A DNA stretch of 59,974 bases from Acidobacteriota bacterium (GCA_024277255.1 JAJRVQ010000171.1:1-59974), one strand, 5' to 3'. Shown: positions 25,362 through 36,100, counted from the stretch's first letter. Translations and numbers: made by a program. The notes: generated by a model not told the origin, from the letters alone.

Positions 25362-27910
25362 GGACTAGTCTCGAGCCGTTCGATCTCGTTGCTGATCTTG
25401 GCAAAGATGCGGTGATCCGCGCCAAAGTGCGCTTCCACCACGCCCTTGGCACCTTGGAGAAGAGCGATCGCTTCCGCCAACCGGCCGCGGCGCGCAAGGC
25501 ACCGCGAGCGTGTAGCGTCGAGCAGAGCGAGACGGTAGTGATCCGGCCCGAACGTGTCGAGGTAAATAGCGCGCGCCTCGTCGAGCAGCCTCTCGCCTTC
25601 GGCCACGTCACCGTCCGTACACAAGGCGCCGCCGAGGAAGGTCAAGGGTGATCCTAGCGATGGCGATCCGGGATCGAGCCGGTGGCGAAAGAAGCCCAGG
25701 GCCTCACGGTAGAGCGAAACGGCCTCCGCGGTTCGTCCGGACTCGCGCAGGACGCGAGCGAGGTTGTTGAGCACGCCGGCGATCTCGAGTGTCGGTTCGC
25801 TGGCCAGATCGCGAAGCATAGCCAGACTCTTTCTCAGCTCGCGTTCCGCACTCGCAAAGTCACCACGGTCGTAGTACGTCGTGCCAATGGAGTTGAGCGT
25901 TTCGGCAACCAAGGCGTGCCGATCGCCGAAGACATTGACCTGACGTTCCAACAGGTCACGGTAGACCTTTTCAGCCTGCACGAGCTTGCCCTGGTTCTGC
26001 AGCGCGATCGCCAATTCGCCGAGCACTTCAAGGGTGCGTGGATGTTCCGGCCCGAGGGTTTTGCGAAACGCCTCCAATGCTTTGAGCAAGTGGACCTGCG
26101 AACCGACCGCGTCGCGTCGCTCGGAGGCCAAAGCTGCCAGAGCGTGCTGGCTCGCTCCCGCCTGCTCACTGGCCTCGCCGAAGAGCTTCCGGTCCATCGC
26201 GGACGCGGCGAGGAGCAGAGGCTCGGCCGCCTCCAAATCGCCCTTGCGGGTCAGGACCTCGCCTAGCACTCGCAGCGCCGTCGACCGCTCGGCGGCCCCC
26301 GGCGGAAGCAGGCTCAGGGCTTCGCGAGCCAGCGCCTCGGCCCGGTCGAGGTCGGAGCGGGCGCTTTCGGTCTCGGCCAGCCGCAACAGGGGCTGGGCCA
26401 ACGCGGGGTCGCCGGGCGTGAAGCCGGCACGCGCGATGGCGAGATTCTCTTCGAGGACACTCTTCGCTTGATCGTAGCGCGAGAGCGCGTGGTAGGCGCG
26501 ACCGATCGCTTCCAGCAAGGCCGAACGGACCTGCGCGGAGTCGGCCGACTCGGCAAACGCTGAACCGATGCGCTCGGCCCCCCGGCGCAGCATCTGGTCC
26601 GCCGTCGGCTCGGTACCGCCACGGTTCGCCGGCTCGGTCTGGGCGAAGAGTTCGACCATGAAGTCCGTGACCTGACTGGAGATTTCGGATTCGATCTGCG
26701 CTCGGTCACGCTGCCGCGCAAGCTCGCGGGCGAGCAAGGCGAAGCCGACCGCCGCGGCCGACACCAAGACGATGAACCCTACCGTCAAGGTAACCCCGAG
26801 CCGGTGGCGGCCGATGAAACGGTTGAGGCGATACCTGCGGGTCGGCTTGCGGGCCATCACCGGGAGGCCGGAGCGGAATCGATCGATCTCCACCGACAGC
26901 TGCTCCGCGGAGCGGTAGCGGTTGCCGGGCGATCGGGCGGTGGCTCGCAGGACGATCGAGCGCAGATCAGCGGGCAGGGAGCCCGGCACCTTGCGGTCGA
27001 GCAGTTCCGCTAGCCAGGTCGATGATGGAGTCTCATCCGGCTCCCCGGCCGGAACAGTTCCGGTAAGCAGCTCGGCCAAGATAAGGCCCAGCGCGTACAC
27101 GTCTGTCGCCGTGGTCACTTCGCTGCCCGCGGCCTGTTCCGGGCTGGCGTAGCGCGGCGTCATCGGTGCTTTCTCCACCGTCCAGTCGGGATGGCGCCGG
27201 CTCGCGCTTCGGTCCACCACTTTGGCGATGCCGAAGTCGAGCAACTTGGGCTTGCCCTCCGCCGTCACCAAGATATTGCTCGGTTTAAGATCGCGGTGGA
27301 CGATCAGGTGCTGGTGCGCGTGGCTGACCGCCTCGCAGATCTGACGAAATAGGATGAGACGCTCATCGAGCGACCACTCGCACGCGGCGATGAATCGGTC
27401 GAGGCTGGTGCCCTCGACATGCTCCATCACCAGGTAGGGCAAGCCTTCCGGCGTGCTGCCGGCATCGTACAGACGAGCGATGCCCTGGTGTTCGAGCCGG
27501 GCAAGAATCCGGCACTCATTGCGGAAACGTCCGAGACTTTCCCGGGTGAGCATCCCCTCCTTCAACACCTTGATCGCAACACCCCGCTCGTAGTGGCCAT
27601 CATCGCGCGCGGCGAGATAGACGGTGCCCATCCCCCCCTCGCCGAGCAACTCTTCGATGCGGTAGAGGCCGAGACGCTTTCCCCTGGCATCGTCGCGGGC
27701 AGGCTGGTGGGTACCCAGGGATGGCCAATCCGGATGGTCGAGCAGCGGATTGGGGGCGGCGTCGATGGCGAGCAGGACTTCGACCTCTTTGCGTAGCGAG
27801 GGATCGCCGGCGCATGCCTCCACCAAGAGCGCCTCCCTTTCGTCCCCCACAAGATCCAGCGCGCGCTCAAGGATGCGGTCGACCTGCAACCAACGATCCT
27901 GGGTGGTCAC
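25358..27910 (-). CDS. Serine/threonine protein kinase with TPR domain, paired with an ECF sigma factor
   Basis: An 850-residue Hanks-type kinase. The catalytic domain shows the glycine loop 'LGEGGMGTVYLAARDDG' (about 89-105), 'VAIKVL', 'HRDLKPSN' and 'LLDFGIAK'. A transmembrane helix ('LGVTLTVGFIVLVSAAAVGFAL') follows near residue 370. The rest is TPR repeats with the classic 'ALxxxG...A' spacing, for example 'GDFASAERELRKSLAMLRDL'. The start is GTG at 27910, overlapping the TGA of the sigma-factor gene (GTGA), so the two are translationally coupled. Such sigma/kinase pairs are typical of Acidobacteriota and Planctomycetota, where the kinase is thought to sense a signal and control the sigma factor. 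Confidence 0.92.
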   Translation of the reverse strand: MTTQDRWLQVDRILERALDLVGDEREALLVEACAGDPSLRKEVEVLLAIDAAPNPLLDHPDWPSLGTHQPARDDARGKRLGLYRIEELLGEGGMGTVYLAARDDGHYERGVAIKVLKEGMLTRESLGRFRNECRILARLEHQGIARLYDAGSTPEGLPYLVMEHVEGTSLDRFIAACEWSLDERLILFRQICEAVSHAHQHLIVHRDLKPSNILVTAEGKPKLLDFGIAKVVDRSASRRHPDWTVEKAPMTPRYASPEQAAGSEVTTATDVYALGLILAELLTGTVPAGEPDETPSSTWLAELLDRKVPGSLPADLRSIVLRATARSPGNRYRSAEQLSVEIDRFRSGLPVMARKPTRRYRLNRFIGRHRLGVTLTVGFIVLVSAAAVGFALLARELARQRDRAQIESEISSQVTDFMVELFAQTEPANRGGTEPTADQMLRRGAERIGSAFAESADSAQVRSALLEAIGRAYHALSRYDQAKSVLEENLAIARAGFTPGDPALAQPLLRLAETESARSDLDRAEALAREALSLLPPGAAERSTALRVLGEVLTRKGDLEAAEPLLLAASAMDRKLFGEASEQAGASQHALAALASERRDAVGSQVHLLKALEAFRKTLGPEHPRTLEVLGELAIALQNQGKLVQAEKVYRDLLERQVNVFGDRHALVAETLNSIGTTYYDRGDFASAERELRKSLAMLRDLASEPTLEIAGVLNNLARVLRESGRTAEAVSLYREALGFFRHRLDPGSPSLGSPLTFLGGALCTDGDVAEGERLLDEARAIYLDTFGPDHYRLALLDATRSRCLARRGRLAEAIALLQGAKGVVEAHFGADHRIFAKISNEIERLETSP

Positions 27911-28437
27911 GACGCCAGCTCGCGCCCCAGCCAGGCGCGAGCAGCACGCCACGCACGGTTGACCGTGGCGACGGACAGATCGAGCACCTGGGCGACCTCC
28001 TCGATGCTCAAGCCGCTGAAGAACCGCATCTGGACGATCAACGCCTTACGCTCGTCAAGGCGTTCGAGCCGCGACAGCGCATGGTGAATGTCGAGCACCG
28101 CCGGGTAATGGGGTGCTTGAGCAAACATGTCGTCGACCAGGGTGATTCGGCGTGCCTCACCACCGCGCTTCGATGCCTGTCGGCTTCGCGCCTCATCCAC
28201 CAGGACCTGACGCATCACCCGCGCGGCGTAGGCCATGAAGGTCAGGCGGTCAGGACAGCTGAACGCCGGTTGCTCGACGAGCCGCATGTAGGTCTCATGG
28301 ACGACTGCTGTCGGCTGGAGCGTGACTCTATTGCGCTCGCTCTTGAAGTACTTCCCAGCGATCCGCCGCAGCGCGCTGTACGTTTGATCGAACAGCGCGT
28401 CGATATCACGCAGATCCTCTTCTGCATTCTGCTGCAC
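27907..28437 (-). CDS. ECF-type RNA polymerase sigma factor (TIGR02999-like)
   Basis: A 176-residue sigma factor of the Sig-70_ECF/TIGR02999 type. Region 2 reads 'LFDQTYSALRRIAGKYFKSE' and 'LQPTAVVHETYMRLVEQ'; the 'TFMAYAARVMRQVLVDEARSR' block is diagnostic. Region 4 has a helix-turn-helix ('LSIEEVAQVLDLSVATVNRAWR'). No anti-sigma factor is nearby; the coupled kinase downstream probably takes that regulatory role. The start is GTG at 28437 with a purine-rich ribosome binding site upstream. Confidence 0.92.
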   Translation of the reverse strand: MQQNAEEDLRDIDALFDQTYSALRRIAGKYFKSERNRVTLQPTAVVHETYMRLVEQPAFSCPDRLTFMAYAARVMRQVLVDEARSRQASKRGGEARRITLVDDMFAQAPHYPAVLDIHHALSRLERLDERKALIVQMRFFSGLSIEEVAQVLDLSVATVNRAWRAARAWLGRELAS

Positions 28438-28634
28438 AACCAGCCACCCCTAACCAATCGAATTGAGGGCACTAACTATAGCTCAGCGGTGCAGCATGGG
28501 CTCGCGTCCTACGTCATGAAGTCGGTGACACGAGTTTCCGCCCCTTTTCCCACACCGGTGCAAGTCGGCAGATTCACCGCCGCCTGCAACCGGGTCGGGC
28601 CAAGAACTAGCCTGGCATCACAAGGAGAAGCTCG

Positions 28635-29246
28635 ATGAACCGAGGGAACCACCGCCTGTCCCTGTTCGCCCTCGCCGCCGCGCTGCTGATCTCGATCGCC
28701 ACCGTCGCAGCCACCACCAACGACGCCCCTATCCCCTCCCAAACAACCCCCGCGGTCGGTCCAGCCCTCAGCGAGACTCCCGCCGAAGCTCCGATCTCAC
28801 CCGATCCGGCGGCGATCCACCCGAACGATGTCTCACCCATTTCGGGATGGGGCGTCGCCGGACCCGGGTTGCGCGCGGTGACCAACGGCGGCTCTTCATC
28901 TCGCGGCTTCGAAGAACGGTCGTCGTTTATGCTGCTCCTGGTGATGCGGGAACATAGCGACGAAGAACTCGCTCCATCCGCCCATGCGCATCCGCACCAG
29001 GTCGTAGCGCTCGGGGAAGCGTTGCGCATCGACCATGGTCGCGGGGTCGACGCAGGAGATCGTCATCATGTTGGGACCGATCTCGCCGCGCCCGAACTTC
29101 GAGATCAGCTCGACCAGTTGGTCGAGCGGGAAGTCCTCGCGGATGGTCACGTCCACCGGCGAGCCGTTCGAGATGCCGGCGCCGATCGGGTCGATCTTCC
29201 GGCCCTCGCCGTCTTCCGCCTCCCCCGCCGCCCACGAGGCGAGTGA
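28635..29246 (+). CDS. Short secreted ORF, antisense to the glycyl-radical gene; possibly truncated
   Basis: Starts with a strong ribosome binding site (AAGGAG) and a good signal peptide ('LSLFALAAALLISIATVAAT'), then a Pro/Ser/Thr-rich stretch to about residue 87. Beyond 28896 the frame lies antisense to the end of the glycyl-radical-enzyme gene and has no recognisable feature. So the N-terminal part looks genuine, while the C-terminal half is probably only an open frame. It may be a small secreted protein truncated by rearrangement. No family recognised. Confidence 0.4.
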   Translation: MNRGNHRLSLFALAAALLISIATVAATTNDAPIPSQTTPAVGPALSETPAEAPISPDPAAIHPNDVSPISGWGVAGPGLRAVTNGGSSSRGFEERSSFMLLLVMREHSDEELAPSAHAHPHQVVALGEALRIDHGRGVDAGDRHHVGTDLAAPELRDQLDQLVEREVLADGHVHRRAVRDAGADRVDLPALAVFRLPRRPRGE

Positions 29247-32200
29247 GGTGGTCGCCGGCCGGCCGCGGGCCGGCACCGGCAGGTCCGCCGGCGACGATGA
29301 GGGGCTGAAATCCGACGGCACCGTGCTCGCCTGACGCCGGCCGTCGGCCGAGGCTCCGAGAAAGGCGCCAACGCCGGCGTAGTCTTCGAAGGTACCGACC
29401 CCGGGGGTGATCACCAGCTCGAACGGGTGCTCCTCGCTGCCGAACCGGGAGCGAAGCTCCTCCATGCGCCGCGCGACAGCGCTCGTCGGGTTGCGGATCA
29501 CGTCGTAGGCCATGTCGACCAGATCGCGCAGCAGCCGGCGCGCAAAGCGGTCGACCGCCTCGTCGCCCTGGCCGAACTTGGGCAATCGCAGCGCGTAGGA
29601 GCGCAATTTCTTGAAACGCTCTGCCGCGGTGGCGATCCGGTCCTCGCCGATCGAGCGGCTATAGAACGGCTCCTTCATGTCCCAACCCCAGTCACAGATC
29701 AGACAGTGACGCATCTCCGGCAGGGTGAAGAGCGCCTCGTCGCTGAAGACCATGTGCCGGATGGTGAACAGCGAGTCGATCGCCGTCGCGATGCCGTTCA
29801 TCAGCGGCGCGATCAGCTTGTAGCGGGCACCGCCGGCCGAGAGGTCCCGGCCGCGCTCCAGACAACCGTCGATCAACGGTGACAGAAGCGGGCTCGGACA
29901 GACCTTGCGAAGGTTGCCGTAGCGAGACAGCATGCCATGGTAGAAGTCGATCAGCTTGTGGCGGTAGTGGTCCAGGAAGATCCGGTAGAACTCCTCGAAA
30001 TCGGCGATCTCCTCCGGCCGCTTGGAGCGGAAAGAGGCTTTGAGGCCAGTGATGTGCACCGGGCCGGAGGCGAGATAGGTGCGGCCTCGATTGAGCGCCA
30101 TCTCGATGGCCTCCGGTACCGGCACGTAAGAGAAGGCGAACTCGCACTTGCCAGCGAACAGCGCCTCGAAGCAGCCGTCGCAAACCATGTCGCGGGCGTC
30201 GGCGACATCGACGATCGATCCCCCGGGCCGAATCCTCTCGCCGCTGGTGAGGAGGCCCGGAATGATCTTGTCGTCGTTAATCAGCATTGGGTGGGCGCCG
30301 CCTGAGAGAATCGCCTTGGCCGCCTCCTCCACCACCTCGGGCGGAGTAGCTGCATGCACCCGTAGCGACAGACAGGGCGCGTTGAGCGGTAGCCGCCGCG
30401 CCGCCCGCAGGCACATCAGGGTGACCTCATTGCAGCCGTCCTCGGGGATCTCGGCGTCGTTGGCCTTGTATCCACCGACGGTAATCTGCTGTACCCACTG
30501 GTTGAGCGCCGCACCCTGCGGAAAGTCGCCCCCCTCGTAGGTGATGGCGCCGGAGCCGCGGCTGAGCCGGTCGTTGAAGTGGCGGTGGTTCAAGAGAACC
30601 TTCTCGTCCATCTTGATCCAGAAGCAGTCGATGATCTCCTGCGCCCGCTCCGCCGAGAGCCCCTCGGCCGGATAGAAGGGCGCCAAGAGCTGATCGAGCC
30701 GCCCGATCGAGACCGCCTCACCGGCGATGTGCATCGAGCAATGGACGCTGAACACGAGCTGCGCCGCCTCGATGAAGCTCTCCGGCGGGTCGGTCCGCAG
30801 CTTGTCCAGCCGCGCGGCGACCGCCTCCAGGTTCCGCCGGTCCGCTGGCGCTCCGTGGAGCATGGAAGCCAGGGTCTCGCGGGCCAGCGCAGCGTAGTTG
30901 CCGAGGTAGGCCTGGACTCCCTCGAGGGCGATCAGAACCGACTTGTAGAAGGTCTCGGCCTCGACGTCGGCCGCGCCCTTGAGGAGAGCGCGCACGTCCT
31001 CGACCAGGCCACCGATGCCACGCTCGATCAGCCGCTGGTAGTTCGGCACGTTGTGGCCGGCCGCACCCGACTCGTTGACCTTGAGCAGAAAGGCCTCGGT
31101 GCGCTCCTCCCCCACCAGGTAGCCGATCGACTCGCTGCCGGAGCCCAGAGTGTAGTCGGGCACCACACCGACGATGAGCTCCCGCGGGTGGAGACGGAAG
31201 GTGTCGAAGGCGCGGCCCGGGTCGTGGCGACTCAACAGCTCGAGCGTCTTGTTGACCGCCAGGGCCTTGCGCTCGGCAAGGGACAACTCCATGAGGTACC
31301 GCTCCTCCTCGCCCAGGTAGCCTTCGAGATGGCCAAGCTCCGGCGCCTCCCGTCGCCGGTACCAGGTGTCGTGCCAGCGGCTGAAGGTAAGCCCGAGGAG
31401 TTCGAGCACCCGGTCGGTGACCGGTGGGTCGAGTTCGATGTCGCGGTTGCCGACACGGTGGAGATAGTCCTTCGAGTTGTAGAAGAGGTAGCCGTTGTCG
31501 CTGCGGATGTCGAAGAACTCGTTCATCAGCACGGTCAGTGTCGAGTGCGGCGCCGGCAGACCGAGTTCGACCGCGCTGGGCACGTAGAAGAAGCTCCCCA
31601 AGTCGGCGTGGGAAACGTTCAAGTGGCGGCACTTGATGTAGCCCTCCTCGTCCCCGATCATGTTCTCAAGCACCCGGGTGAAGGCGGCGATACTCTTGGC
31701 GTAGGTAATCTGGTAGACGCCGTCCTCCTTGCCCCGCATCGAGCCGGCGCTGCGGAACGGCTGGCTCTGGCCGACCAGACGGTAGTTGAGCCCATCCTCG
31801 TCGTTGACCCGCACCAGCTTGATATGCGCGCGCTCGTCATCGTTGACGATGATGTTGCCGTCATGGTCACGGCCGATCAGATCCTCGAGCTGGCTGTCCG
31901 CCATGCCGAGAAGCTGCTGCCAGTCGTGCACGAAGCGCTGGGTCAGGCAATAGCAGCCGCCCTTGTGCGGCGGCAGTTCGTCGCCGATGATCGCCCGCGC
32001 CGAGTAGCCCACCGGATCGACCGAGGACACCATGCCGTGGAGCATGCGACCACCGTAGATGCGGCCGGCGTGAAGGCTGTCGCCGAGGGTCAAATCGGTC
32101 ATCTCGGCATCGATGAATCCGGCCATCTCGGCGAGCACCCGGTCAGCGACCTCCTTCGTCTTTCCCTCTTCGATCGCCTGAATCTGCAGGAATACCTCAC

Positions 32201-32600
32201 CGCCGTCCAGGGCGTAGGGAGGCTGGTTGTCGACCAGCACCTGGCGCAGTTGCTCGGCACCGTCGAACAGCCCCTCTTCGAGCGGCAGCGAGTTTTCCTT
32301 GCACCACCGCGCCCATAGCTCGAAGCTGACCCCGATCACCGCCACCCAAGCGAACCCACTCTCCTCGGCGCCGACGTGCAACTCGGCGGCGAGTTGCCGC
32401 AACCGGTCGAGCCCGAGCGCATCGGGAGAGTTCAGGTGCAGCGTCAGATAGGCGGAGTGCTCCGAGACGAACGGCATCCCGGCCTGGGCGTAGCGCAGCG
32501 CCAAGTCCTCGCCTGCACCGTCGCCGAACCGGCGCGAGAGAGCGACCATCTTCCGGCTGCCGGAGAGCGTAGTAGCTTGTTCGGGAGTGAGCGTTGGCAT
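28896..32600 (-). CDS. DyP-peroxidase-like/glycyl radical enzyme fusion
   Basis: A 1234-residue protein. Residues about 30-345 look like a DyP-type heme peroxidase of the YfeX kind: 'DDERAHIKLVRVND' (candidate heme-ligand His259), 'YRLVGQSQPFRS', 'GVYQITYAKSIAAFTRVLENMIG' and 'SFFYVPSAVEL'. The usual GxxDG motif is not conserved ('HGMVSSVDP' instead), so peroxidase activity is uncertain. Residues about 420-1234 form a PFL-like glycyl radical enzyme with the catalytic 'CDGCFE' (Cys810, Glu812) and the C-terminal radical motif 'RMGGWSEFF' (Gly1208). Substrate and activase are unknown, and no activase gene is adjacent. ATG at 32600 follows a near-perfect AAGGAGG site. Both domain assignments rest on motif reading. 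Confidence 0.8.
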   Translation of the reverse strand: MPTLTPEQATTLSGSRKMVALSRRFGDGAGEDLALRYAQAGMPFVSEHSAYLTLHLNSPDALGLDRLRQLAAELHVGAEESGFAWVAVIGVSFELWARWCKENSLPLEEGLFDGAEQLRQVLVDNQPPYALDGGEVFLQIQAIEEGKTKEVADRVLAEMAGFIDAEMTDLTLGDSLHAGRIYGGRMLHGMVSSVDPVGYSARAIIGDELPPHKGGCYCLTQRFVHDWQQLLGMADSQLEDLIGRDHDGNIIVNDDERAHIKLVRVNDEDGLNYRLVGQSQPFRSAGSMRGKEDGVYQITYAKSIAAFTRVLENMIGDEEGYIKCRHLNVSHADLGSFFYVPSAVELGLPAPHSTLTVLMNEFFDIRSDNGYLFYNSKDYLHRVGNRDIELDPPVTDRVLELLGLTFSRWHDTWYRRREAPELGHLEGYLGEEERYLMELSLAERKALAVNKTLELLSRHDPGRAFDTFRLHPRELIVGVVPDYTLGSGSESIGYLVGEERTEAFLLKVNESGAAGHNVPNYQRLIERGIGGLVEDVRALLKGAADVEAETFYKSVLIALEGVQAYLGNYAALARETLASMLHGAPADRRNLEAVAARLDKLRTDPPESFIEAAQLVFSVHCSMHIAGEAVSIGRLDQLLAPFYPAEGLSAERAQEIIDCFWIKMDEKVLLNHRHFNDRLSRGSGAITYEGGDFPQGAALNQWVQQITVGGYKANDAEIPEDGCNEVTLMCLRAARRLPLNAPCLSLRVHAATPPEVVEEAAKAILSGGAHPMLINDDKIIPGLLTSGERIRPGGSIVDVADARDMVCDGCFEALFAGKCEFAFSYVPVPEAIEMALNRGRTYLASGPVHITGLKASFRSKRPEEIADFEEFYRIFLDHYRHKLIDFYHGMLSRYGNLRKVCPSPLLSPLIDGCLERGRDLSAGGARYKLIAPLMNGIATAIDSLFTIRHMVFSDEALFTLPEMRHCLICDWGWDMKEPFYSRSIGEDRIATAAERFKKLRSYALRLPKFGQGDEAVDRFARRLLRDLVDMAYDVIRNPTSAVARRMEELRSRFGSEEHPFELVITPGVGTFEDYAGVGAFLGASADGRRQASTVPSDFSPSSSPADLPVPARGRPATTSLASWAAGEAEDGEGRKIDPIGAGISNGSPVDVTIREDFPLDQLVELISKFGRGEIGPNMMTISCVDPATMVDAQRFPERYDLVRMRMGGWSEFFVAMFPHHQEQHKRRPFFEAAR

Positions 32601-33177
32601 GGCCGGTCGCCTCCTTCCGTTGACAGATTCGTTGAAATGCGCTTCCGGCCCCTTGCGGCTCCTTCGCCAAGCCACCCAGGGGAGCGCAGTCGCGGGGAAT
32701 CAGGGTCGCTTGGCGACAGCTTTGCGCCATCGAGCCCACCGCCGATCACCGGGGTTCGCAGCTACCGCCCCGAACACGCCGAGTGCACCGGTCGAGCAGC
32801 CCCGTAATACCGAGCAACAGCTTCTGCCCGCTTTGCCTTGCGACCTTTTTTTCAGCTTGTCACCTACGTCAACGCGGGGAATACCCGATAGGGTAGTTGT
32901 CAAGCCTACCCAACAGGGTGGCCAGCTCACGGTCCCGACTCCGAAAAACGGACGGGCGACCTCACACTGAAGACCACCTACGACTAGCCGAGGAAAACAC
33001 TCCACGTCGGACCCGCAACTTCCCATAGAGACAATAGAATCTACTGACAAGAGCTTTTTCTGACTGTTGGACGAAGGCAGCCAGATGGACTACCCTAGTC
33101 TCAGAACTGCGCCGTATCCGCGAAGCGCTGCCGCCCGATGACCAGACGGCGCAGAGCAGAGGAGAGGAGGCCTCGAT
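32601..33177. other. Intergenic region with operator-like dyads
   Basis: About 580 nt between the divergent glycyl-radical and glucoamylase-like genes. It holds two operator-like palindromes near 32882-32920 (listed separately) and the strong ribosome binding sites of both genes at its ends. No other gene was seen. Confidence 0.55.
32882..32920. promoter_or_regulatory. Two dyads (TACCC-N4-GGGT) overlapping a TTGACA box
   Basis: TACCC-gata-GGGTA at 32882-32895 and TACCC-aaca-GGGT at 32907-32919 are spaced about 25 bp centre to centre. Between them, on the minus strand, lies TTGACA (32898-32903), a possible -35 box for the glycyl-radical gene, although no good -10 follows at 17 nt. This is a plausible two-site operator. 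Confidence 0.5.
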
Positions 33178-36100
33178 ATGCCCTCGACCTCCACAAGCGG
33201 AACCACTGGATGCAGGATCGCCGGCGTTCACGCGACCCTCGCCTCCTTCGCCAGACCAACCCTGGTCTTGCTAGTACTCGCGGCGACCGGTACTGGCCCA
33301 TCTACCGGCACCGTCGCAGTCTGGGACGGCATCGAGAGTCACCAGTGGATCAGCGAGAACTGGGGCGGCTCGCAGGTCAGCGCGGAGTTCGCCGATTTCC
33401 AGGGCCGCCGCGCCCTCCACGTCACGGTGCCACCGACGACCAACGGCTGGGGCCTCATTCGCACCAAGCAGTTCCTTTACGAAAACTGGGAGTCCCCCGT
33501 ATTCGCGATGCAGGCCGACGCGTGGATCACCGGTGCAGCAGCTGTGCGGTTGAAACTCGAGTTCCGCGGTGCCACTTTCGACCCCGTACTCGACGACACT
33601 ACCAGCGCGCCGATCCAGCCGGGCTCATGGCGGACGGTGACCTGGCTTTTCCCGGCCAATGCCGACCTGAGCATCATCGGCACCATCTCCATCGTCGTGG
33701 AGGATGCTTTTTCAGGTGCCGAGCTCTTTCTCGACGAGCTGCGTTTGCTGACGACAGCCGGCCCTAGCCGACCCTGGGATGCGATGGACGATGCTCGCCT
33801 GTGGTTCTACTTCGGCAATTGGCATGACTGGTCGATTGTTCCGTTCCCCGACTTCCCCGGCCTCGAGCTCATATCGTCTCTCGACGGCTGCCCGGGCAGC
33901 GCCACGGCGAGTCTCTTTTTGGAGTGGGACTTCGATCAAGGTCAGGCACCCGGCCTGACCACTGCCGAGGTGGGAACGAACAACAACGGAAGCGGGCTCG
34001 ACCTGGATCTGTCCGGCGTCGGCCGCCTCGGTACCTGTGTCAAGAGTTCGAGTCGCCAGGTACCGATCAGCGTCTTCTTCTACGATCAGGAGGGCGGCAC
34101 CGGCTTCTTGACTTCATCCGCCTTCCTGCAACAAGCGGACAGCTGGCAGGAGATCGTCTGGGCGATTCCCTGGCCACCCGGTTTCGACCGCAGTGACGTC
34201 GACGAGATCAAGTTCGTCGTCGGCGATATTGACTCCGTTCCGGTCGGCTGGGCGAGGTTCGATCAACTCCGCTTCTTCGATGCGACGGCGGTACCGGATC
34301 CACCTGGCCTCCCCACTGTGATTACCAACTACGACGAGCAACATCCGTCCCACACGCACCTCGGTGGCAACTACGGAGCGCTCAACGGTCCTGACACGAC
34401 AGACCGGATCACCCTCCGGCTCGAGACCGCCGGCTCCATCAACCAGGCCGGTTCTCAGGCGGTGCTTGCGGTGGGCTTCGAGAGTCTCGTCGGCAACGCA
34501 TTCGCCGGCATCTTCACCTCGCTTCTCGGCAACTCCTCTTTCCCCGAGTTTTCTCTTGACCTGACGCGGTGGGAGTACCTGACTTTCGACATCCGAGGTT
34601 CCGGCGCGACGAGCGATGTCTTCAACCTCAAGGTCGAGCTGAAGGAGGCGCGAACTGACGGCCTTTCTTTCAACTACACCGCGTACACCTATGTCCCGGT
34701 CGCCGATGGCGTCACCGACTGGACGACCGTCGTCCTTCCCCTCGACTTCGCCGACGGCAGCGTCTGGTCGCTCAATCGGTTCGAGCCCGACCTGACGAAG
34801 ATGAAGGAAATCGGCCTGCTGTTGGAGAGCCATTTCAACCCCGGAGCGGGGAGCTTCTTCGTCGACAACATCGAGCTTGTCGACACCGACCAGACACAAC
34901 CTCCGATCGATACGAATTCGACCGACACCGAGGTCCTCGCCTACTTGCTGGAGACGAACTTCAACTACTTCCGCCACGCCACCCATCCGTGGACCGGCCT
35001 TACGCTGGATCGGCTCGCCTTCAGCGACCTGGCGACCGTGGCCGGCGGGGGCTTCGCGCTCACCGCCTGGTGCCTGGGGGCCGAGATCGGCCTCCTTCCC
35101 CGCAAAGAAGCCTTCGACTCCGTCGAGCTGGCGCTGTCAACGCTCCTCGGCCAGCCGATGGGATGGGTCGGCCCACTGGCGGAGGGTGCTCCGATTCCTT
35201 CGCAGGGGCAGATCGGCGTCAACGGCTTCTACTACCACTTCTTGGACTCTCGCGACGCCGTGCGCAAGGTCAACACCAACGCGGGAGGTAGCTTCGTTTC
35301 CGGAAGCGAACTCAGTTCGATCGACACCGCACTGCTGCTCTTCGGAGTCATCACCAGCCGCCAGGCCATCACCGTTGCCAACGGCTACAGCCCAGCCCAA
35401 GAAGCGATGGTGACGGACCTGGCGGACCAGATCCTCGCCCGTGTCGACTGGCCATTCTTCCTCGACCCGGCATCGGGGCAGCTCTATCTCGGCTGGAAAC
35501 CGGAGTCGGGTACTGGATACAGCCAGCCGCACTGGAGCGGCATCGGTTTCGTCGCCAGTCGCGACGGCTGCAGCCCGACGCCCGCGGACGACTGCCTCTT
35601 CACGTGGGACTGGACCACCGACGAGATTCTCCTCATCGCCCTGGCAGCCATGGCGGCACCCGATCCGGCGACTCGCCTGTCGCCTTCGATCTTCGACAGC
35701 TGGACGCGCCAAATCGGTACCTTCGATGGACACCAGGTAACGACGACCTTCCCGGGAACCGCCTTCACCTACCAGTTCGCCAACCTGTGGTTGCCGTTGG
35801 CCGATCGGGGAACCGACTCCTTCCATCTTGATTGGTGGCACAACGCCCGCGAAGCTCTGGCGGCAAACCATGCCTTCTCCACCATGCCCGCCGGTGTACC
35901 GTCACTCTTTCCCCGGACCTTCGACGGGACCTCCTTTGGACTGACCGCCGGCGAGGACCCGTCGAGCCGCTACCGGGCGTTCGGTGCACCGCCAGCAGGC
36001 GAGTGCGCCGGCCTGCCCGACGACGAGGCAACTATCGCCTGCTTCCTTGCCCTCCATGACCCAGGCCCCGACCTGGTCAACGGCACCCTGGCGATCTACG

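Noticed and set aside
30579..32318. A 579-residue plus-strand open frame
   Set aside because: Antisense to the DyP/glycyl-radical fusion, whose catalytic motifs are intact; the plus frame has no family features.
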